Of a DNA stretch of 9,943 bases, positions 6,194-9,943 are shown piece after piece. The stretch comes from Lachnospiraceae bacterium (GTDB lineage: Bacteria > Bacillota_A > Clostridia > Lachnospirales > Lachnospiraceae): NCBI GenBank assembly GCA_009774655.1, contig VSOD01000124.1:1-9943 (forward strand). Reading direction: 5' to 3'. The translations under genes were made by a program, and so were the position numbers. Numbering within the stretch: position 1 is the first letter of the stretch; each line of letters starts with the position of its first letter. The notes beneath the pieces are model-generated. The model was not told where the DNA came from, did no database searches, and was given only the letters and a program-made list of their open reading frames with translations.

Positions 6194-6975
6194 TCAGATA
6201 TCGGGGTCCGATACAGGGAACGCCATCAGACCGATATTGGCGTCCGGATTGACATCTCTGATAGCCGATAAAGCCCATGAACCGTTTCCGCAAATAAAGC
6301 AATCAATGACATATAAGGCACCGACAGATCGCTGAGACTGGATGCAAAAGGAGTCACACCATTGGCCTGCAGAGTCTCGCAGGCAGCCACCAGCTCACTG
6401 TAAGTGGATGGAATCTCAATATGATTGGCTGCCAAAACATCCTTATTATAATACAGACCGATATAGCCGTTATCAATGGGCATTGCATAGACTGCATTGT
6501 CATAGATCGCGTTTGCTCCCGCCACCGTATCCGCGTTCAGATTATCTAAAAAAGCCTCCCCGTTGATGTCTGACAGAAATTCCGGTTCGATCTCTTTCAT
6601 CCAGGTAACAAGATCCGGCATATCATTTGCCGCAGCCCTTGCACGTATGGTGGTCTTAAAATCATCTGAAGACATGGACTGCATCTCAAAAGTAACATTG
6701 GGATGTTGTGCTGTATAATGATCGAACATTTCCTGAAAAGCCGCCTGCGATCCTGCTTCCGTTTTCAGGGAAAGCACCTCAATCACCACATTTTCCCCGC
6801 CTGCGGTATCTGCCGGTTTGTCGGCTTCCTGCGCTTCATCGCTTTCCGGCACAGTCTCCTGCTGTACCGTTTCTTCCCCTCCGCCGGCTGCACTGCCGCA
6901 GCCTGCTAATAGGCCAGCCGTCATGGTCAGACTTAAAATGACTGCTATCACTTTTTGCTTCATACTCCTTTGCAT
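6194..6975 (-). pseudogene. ABC-transporter solute-binding lipoprotein, internally deleted and truncated
   Basis: The product begins MQRSMKQKVIAVILSLTMTA and has a lipobox (LLAGC), a Ser/Gly/Glu-rich linker and then VIEVLSLKTEAGSQAAFQEMF. YYNKDVL and PSTYSELVAACETL follow, typical of family 1 extracellular sugar-binding proteins. After SLIALF (about residue 228) the original frame runs 20 more codons and stops at 6226. In the next frame GNGSWALSAIRDVNPDANIG, then LMAFPVSD, is the conserved C-domain segment of the same family, ending at a TGA (6194). Roughly 50-80 residues between these blocks are missing and the last part (over 100 residues) is absent, so full length (usually about 420-450) was lost by deletion. 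The start is also odd: ATG 6963 has AAAGGAG only one base away, and ATG 6975 has no ribosome site. No permease genes are adjacent. Confidence 0.8.
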
Positions 6976-6986
6976 CAGAGAGAGAT

Positions 6987-6992
6987 TGTCAA
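6987..6992 (-). promoter_or_regulatory. Orphan consensus -35 (TTGACA) before the binding-protein remnant
   Basis: A perfect TTGACA lies only 12 bases before the first ATG. A -10 at 17 bases would fall on the ribosome-site purines (AGGAGT), which does not resemble TATAAT. The element may be chance or the stump of a promoter whose spacer and leader were deleted. Confidence 0.2.
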
Positions 6993-7082
6993 GTGTGTTT
7001 GTAAACTTTTCCTCTATATTCTAAAATCCACAATTCTTACTAATATCAAGTCTCAAAAATATGATGCTTCCCATTTCTTCAG

Positions 7083-7109
7083 TATCTGTAACCCTGAGAG
7101 TTACAGATA
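7083..7109. repeat. 10-bp perfect stem at the stop codon of the AlbA_2 regulator
   Basis: TATCTGTAAC (7083-7092), a 7-base loop, and GTTACAGATA (7100-7109). The TAA stop of the upstream frame (7103-7101) lies in the stem. No U-tract follows on either strand, so it is not a classic terminator. The arm GTTACAGAT also matches the Val-Thr repeat inside the gene. Confidence 0.5.
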
Positions 7110-8543
7110 AATATTCCAATATCCCTTTCTATCAGATCCCACTCTTTCTATAATACCTTTTTCTCTCAGTTTTTTAAGCTTAATAGATACAGTTTTTCTG
7201 CTTATATCAAGCATTTCAGCAAGTTCAGCAGTTTTATATCTTGAGTTATCTTTTAATACTTCAATAATTCTTTTTTCTGTAACATCTGTAACCTTTTCTG
7301 TGACTTCTGTAACCTCATTGCTTTTTCTATCGTTTGTCAACGTTGCTCCCGCAGGCCGCATAGGCACAATCAACCTAAAGACATCGCCTTCCTCAAAATT
7401 CGGTTCTGCATCGGAATAGATTTTCGTGTATTTATACAAATTCCGGACACCGGAACCAAGTGAATCCGCATATCCAATGTTTACAAAAAATTTCGCTATT
7501 ATTGGATTTTTGGGATACGGAGTGAAATTCTCAAGGCTGATTCTCCCCTTCCACTGTGTCCTGCTCCAGTTCTCCGTCCATATCCTGTCCTTTTCAATAA
7601 TCAGCTTCGCAGGAAATGCACTCTTGAATTCCCTATGCACAAGCAGGTTGCTGACAATCTCTCTAGCTATGGCAGTTCTCAGGCTTACATTGACACCGTC
7701 AATCAGGAAAAACTTATCATCTGTGTGCTTCTTAATAAAGTCAATTAACAGGTTATAACTCTCCATCAAATTGTTTTCCACAATCAGGCGATCATCATAA
7801 CGATCCATGTTCTCTACACGGTAAATTGCATCTGTTTTGTATCCCAGCACACAGGACTGAATGGTTTCCGGTTTCCCAAATAAGAGAATGCACGCCATGT
7901 TAAAGCCTTCTTTTCCGCTTTCCATGTCTTTTTCATAAAGCCCGGCACTTCGTAACAGCTCCATGTCCGTCATATTGCCCCAAGGATGATCTTTAAATTT
8001 ATTGACTGCCATCTGCCGGGCTTTCCTGACTAAATCCATACACAAATCTTCTTCTGTGGCATATGGAAATATCTTACGCTCAATATATGCTGCCGATTTC
8101 CTATTAGAAATATTGGCTACTAAATCCGCAGATGTAGTCACATCCTAGTCTGCATCTCCGTTACGGTCATATATCTTTCCACAACAGATTTCAATCTGCG
8201 AACTGACCGGGACATATACCCAAAGTACAAGCATTCCCTTGTACTCTATCTCCTCAAGATTTAAGTATAGAGAGGGAGCCATCTTTTGCGGATTATTGAG
8301 CAGATTTATAAAGTTTTGCTTCATATCAGCAACCTTTGCCGGATTTACGCCGATTACCTCTCCGACTTTTTTATTGCCCCGTTTCACTTCCTTTATGCCA
8401 AGCAATATATATCCACCGTAACGGTTAGAAAACGAACTGACCGTCTCAAATACGCTGTCGCTCAAGGAATTGACACTTTCCTTATATTCCAGCGTATACC
8501 CCTCTCCCTCATTCAAAAATTCTTCTAATTTTTCAATCGTCAT
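7101..8543 (-). pseudogene. AlbA_2 / HATPase_c_4 / winged-helix regulator interrupted by one amber codon
   Basis: One frame of 481 codons is cut only by a TAG at 8147-8145. Residues about 8-125 form an AlbA_2 (Schlafen AAA_4-type) domain with YTLEYKES and then FSNRYGGYILLGI. After the stop the same frame continues (ADLVANISNRKSAAYIERK). A HATPase_c_4-like region follows, with TAIAREIVSNLLVHREF and then NPIIAKFF and YADSLGSGVRNLY. A Val-Thr-rich linker and a winged helix (TAELAEMLDISRKTVSIKLK) complete it. Related proteins are usually annotated as RecG-like or ATP-binding transcriptional regulators of about 450-500 residues; their substrate is poorly defined. The ATG at 8543 has weak GGCGGTGG upstream and lies 13 bases after the previous stop. 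A GTG at 8141 could restart translation, giving a protein without AlbA_2. Readthrough, two-part expression or sequencing error are alternatives to decay. Confidence 0.8.
7275..7313 (-). repeat. Short imperfect repeat encoding a VTE/VTEK linker
   Basis: Units of GTTACAGAA, GTCACAGAAAAG, GTTACAGAT and GTTACAGAAAA encode VTEVTEKVTDVTEK between the ATPase-like region and the winged helix. Similar low-complexity Val-Thr-Glu linkers are familiar in this protein family. Confidence 0.6.
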
Positions 8544-8556
8544 TTTACCACCGCCT

Positions 8557-8984
8557 TCATTGCCCAGTCCTCATATCTCCTCTATAAACCAATGACAAAT
8601 CCAATATATCATTAAATATATTATGCATTTTGCCCCACTGTATATCTATTTGGTATTTATATAGTAAAAGTGGGATATTCCCTATTAAATTAAACCAATA
8701 AGCTATATAATTCCCTTTCGATACTTTTGCAAACATTGCATTATGTATAATCTCCAAGTAATTCTTTTTAATATCATCAGGATTATACAAATCAAATACA
8801 TCTACAAATGGTAAATCTAAATACCAGCCATCTGCATATTGTGAAACTGCTTTATGTCTCTTTCCTTTAACAACGGAATAATATCCGTATCAGGAGATAT
8901 TATGGTATAGCCGTAATATTCTATCCCATCTAAAACAAAATCTTTATACCTTGAATACATTGCATTAATAATGTCGCGGTAATT
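8557..8984 (-). pseudogene. Unrecognised C-terminal gene fragment, frameshifted once
   Basis: Two minus-strand frames join into one plausible protein. The upstream frame gives KNYRDIINAMYSRYKDFV, then DGIEYYGYTIISPDTDIIPL. After a break near 8855-8866 the next frame gives KAVSQYADGWYLDLPFVDVF and then DLYNPDDIKKNYLEIIHN, with a helical AMFAKVSKGNYIAYWFNL stretch and an end at MRTGQ. One missing base in the GAAAGAGACAT stretch explains the break. I do not recognise the family; the Tyr/Trp-rich, acidic style is like many small immunity or SMI1/KNR4-type proteins, but this is only an impression. There is no ribosome site before the first ATG (8960), so the 5' end seems lost at the junction with the P-loop gene. 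The stop lies 13 bases before the AlbA_2 regulator start. Confidence 0.5.
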
Positions 8985-9703
8985 CTTTAATAAAAGTGTT
9001 GTACTGCAATCGTAATTTACAATTTATGTCTTGCGAATCAACACAAAACCTATAAACAATTGCTTCTGGAAATTTATTGCACATCTCTGTTACATAATGG
9101 CTTTTGCCAACTCCAGGTTTTCCCTCGATATATGTAATACCTTTTTTAATTCATCTGGCACACTTCTCAAAAGGACTGTATGATTATCCAAATCAGAAGA
9201 AAGCTGTATTAATTCCGGCAGTTCATCAATAGTCACATGAAAAATTGCTTTTTCTGTTTTAACTTCTGCAAGATGGTAAATCTGAATTTCCCGTTCTGGC
9301 TTTTCAAACATTGCATCCATTAAATCCATAATTGTATCAACAGTCAAGGGTATAATTACAATATCATTGATTCTTGTACAAAATAATCCCATAAACTTAT
9401 CATCTATCACTATCTTATCAGTATTGACTACAAGAACATTAGTATCAGGACTGTCATACTCGTTGACATTGTTCTTAATAACGACTTTACTATTTTCAAT
9501 TTTAATGTCGCCAATTAACGTATCAGGATAATTCTTAATCTGAACCCTATATGAAGATTTATTCTCTCCAACCGTTTCCATATACATATCATCAAAATTT
9601 TTAGTATCCAGAGATTCAACCTCTATTTTGAAATTTGTCGTTCAGTGTCCATCAATGCCAAAAACATTGCGAATACATGCTGTTGATATGTATAGCCTTT
9701 CAT
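8965..9703 (-). pseudogene. N-terminal half of a probable nuclease plus P-loop NTPase (antiviral-type), frameshifted twice
   Basis: ATG 9703 has AAGGA five bases upstream and opens MKGYTYQQHVFAMFLALMD. That frame stops after QISK, but one extra A in the run near 9633-9637 would continue it as IEVESLDTKNFDDMYM, then YRVQIKNYP. The E, D and Q-x-K spacing resembles PD-(D/E)XK nuclease domains of the DUF4297 kind. A long beta-rich middle follows (VLVVNTDKIVIDDKFMGLF, then IIPLTVDTI and IFHVTIDELPELIQLSSD). At 9141-9146 a six-A run again appears one A short: the adjusted frame reads ELKKGITYIEG and KPGVGKSHYVTEM, a Walker A with codons at 9123-9100. It ends at RLQYNTFIKEL and then a stop. Known relatives with nuclease N-termini and large NTPase cores act in phage defence; here about the first 240 residues survive and the rest of the NTPase is missing. 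An alternative start at 9724 lacks a good ribosome site. Confidence 0.6.
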
Positions 9704-9943
9704 AAAATTCCTTGATGGTTTCATTATAACGGACATCTCCATTTCCTAACACAAAACAAAAAATCTCCATGCTCTCATTGCCATTTCGAAAGAAAATCCA
9801 AACAATTCCTGTTCATTTCAATAATATCTCACTCAAACTTCCCACACCGATTGGTGTGCTGAAGTGTGAAAAATCAATACTTTAGTCCATAAAAAAGGCA
9901 CAAACCTGCACTTGATGGTATAATTGAATTGCGAATAACAATC
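9704..9943. other. Gene-poor edge with one 6-bp hairpin
   Basis: No supported gene. A short hairpin, CACACC GATT GGTGTG, lies at 9843-9858, with no T-tract; it could be an operator or chance. A minus-strand frame of about 40 codons starting near 9771 (MEIFCFVLGNGDVRYNETIK) looks mildly protein-like but overlaps the better nuclease start and lacks a recognisable family. No convincing promoter for the nuclease-NTPase remnant was found. Confidence 0.35.

Noticed and set aside
9667..9771. Minus-strand frame beginning MEIFCFVLGNGDVRYNETIK as the true start of the nuclease-NTPase gene
   Set aside because: It is in the same frame as the later nuclease segment but is closed by a TGA. Its last 20 residues look non-coding, whereas the overlapping frame gives the family-like GYTYQQHVF opening with a ribosome site.
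9896..9924. Plus-strand promoter with TATAAT at 9919-9924
   Set aside because: The -35 position reads AGGCAC and there is no plus-strand gene following within the window.

Overview
The window looks like an accessory island from a low-to-moderate GC Firmicute, most likely a gut Clostridia/Lachnospiraceae member. This rests on purine-rich Shine-Dalgarno sites, AT-rich intergenic DNA, an Rpn-type nuclease of the kind common in that group, a LytTR-DUF3021 pair and a lipoprotein sugar-type binding protein. The taxonomic call is inference. Every gene I can support lies on the minus strand, so transcription runs from high to low coordinates.

Positions 1-2992 hold the start of a type I Wadjet (JetABCD) anti-plasmid operon: jetA (kleisin-like), jetB (KITE-like) and the first 114 codons of jetC (SMC-like ATPase, with its Walker A visible). 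jetD is expected beyond the left edge. jetB and jetC overlap by 4 bp, and jetA-jetB are 23 bp apart. Just upstream (3068-3985) is an intact Rpn-family PD-(D/E)XK nuclease gene with a good promoter.

Positions 4250-4800 are eroded: a hairpin and a truncated, frameshifted remnant of an MGMT-family (Ada-like) protein. Positions 4854-5784 hold a compact, intact regulatory unit, a LytTR DNA-binding regulator overlapping by 4 bp a four-helix DUF3021 membrane protein. It has its own candidate promoter, placed right after a hairpin that probably ends transcription from upstream.

Positions 5850-6992 are a patchwork of broken genes: an unrecognised coding remnant, a short second copy of the Rpn gene, and an ABC-transporter binding lipoprotein with an internal deletion. 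Positions 7101-8543 encode an AlbA_2 (Schlafen-type)/HATPase_c_4/winged-helix regulator cut by one in-frame amber codon. Positions 8557-9703 hold two further broken pieces. One is the N-terminal half of a probable nuclease plus P-loop NTPase protein that resembles large antiviral NTPases. The other is an unrecognised C-terminal fragment.

The window therefore reads as one live defence operon (Wadjet) and one live regulator pair embedded in the wreckage of other accessory genes. Several frameshifts can be explained by one missing base, three of them in a homopolymer run, so base-calling error must be excluded before calling them biological decay. I see no tRNA, rRNA, CRISPR array or intact insertion sequence.
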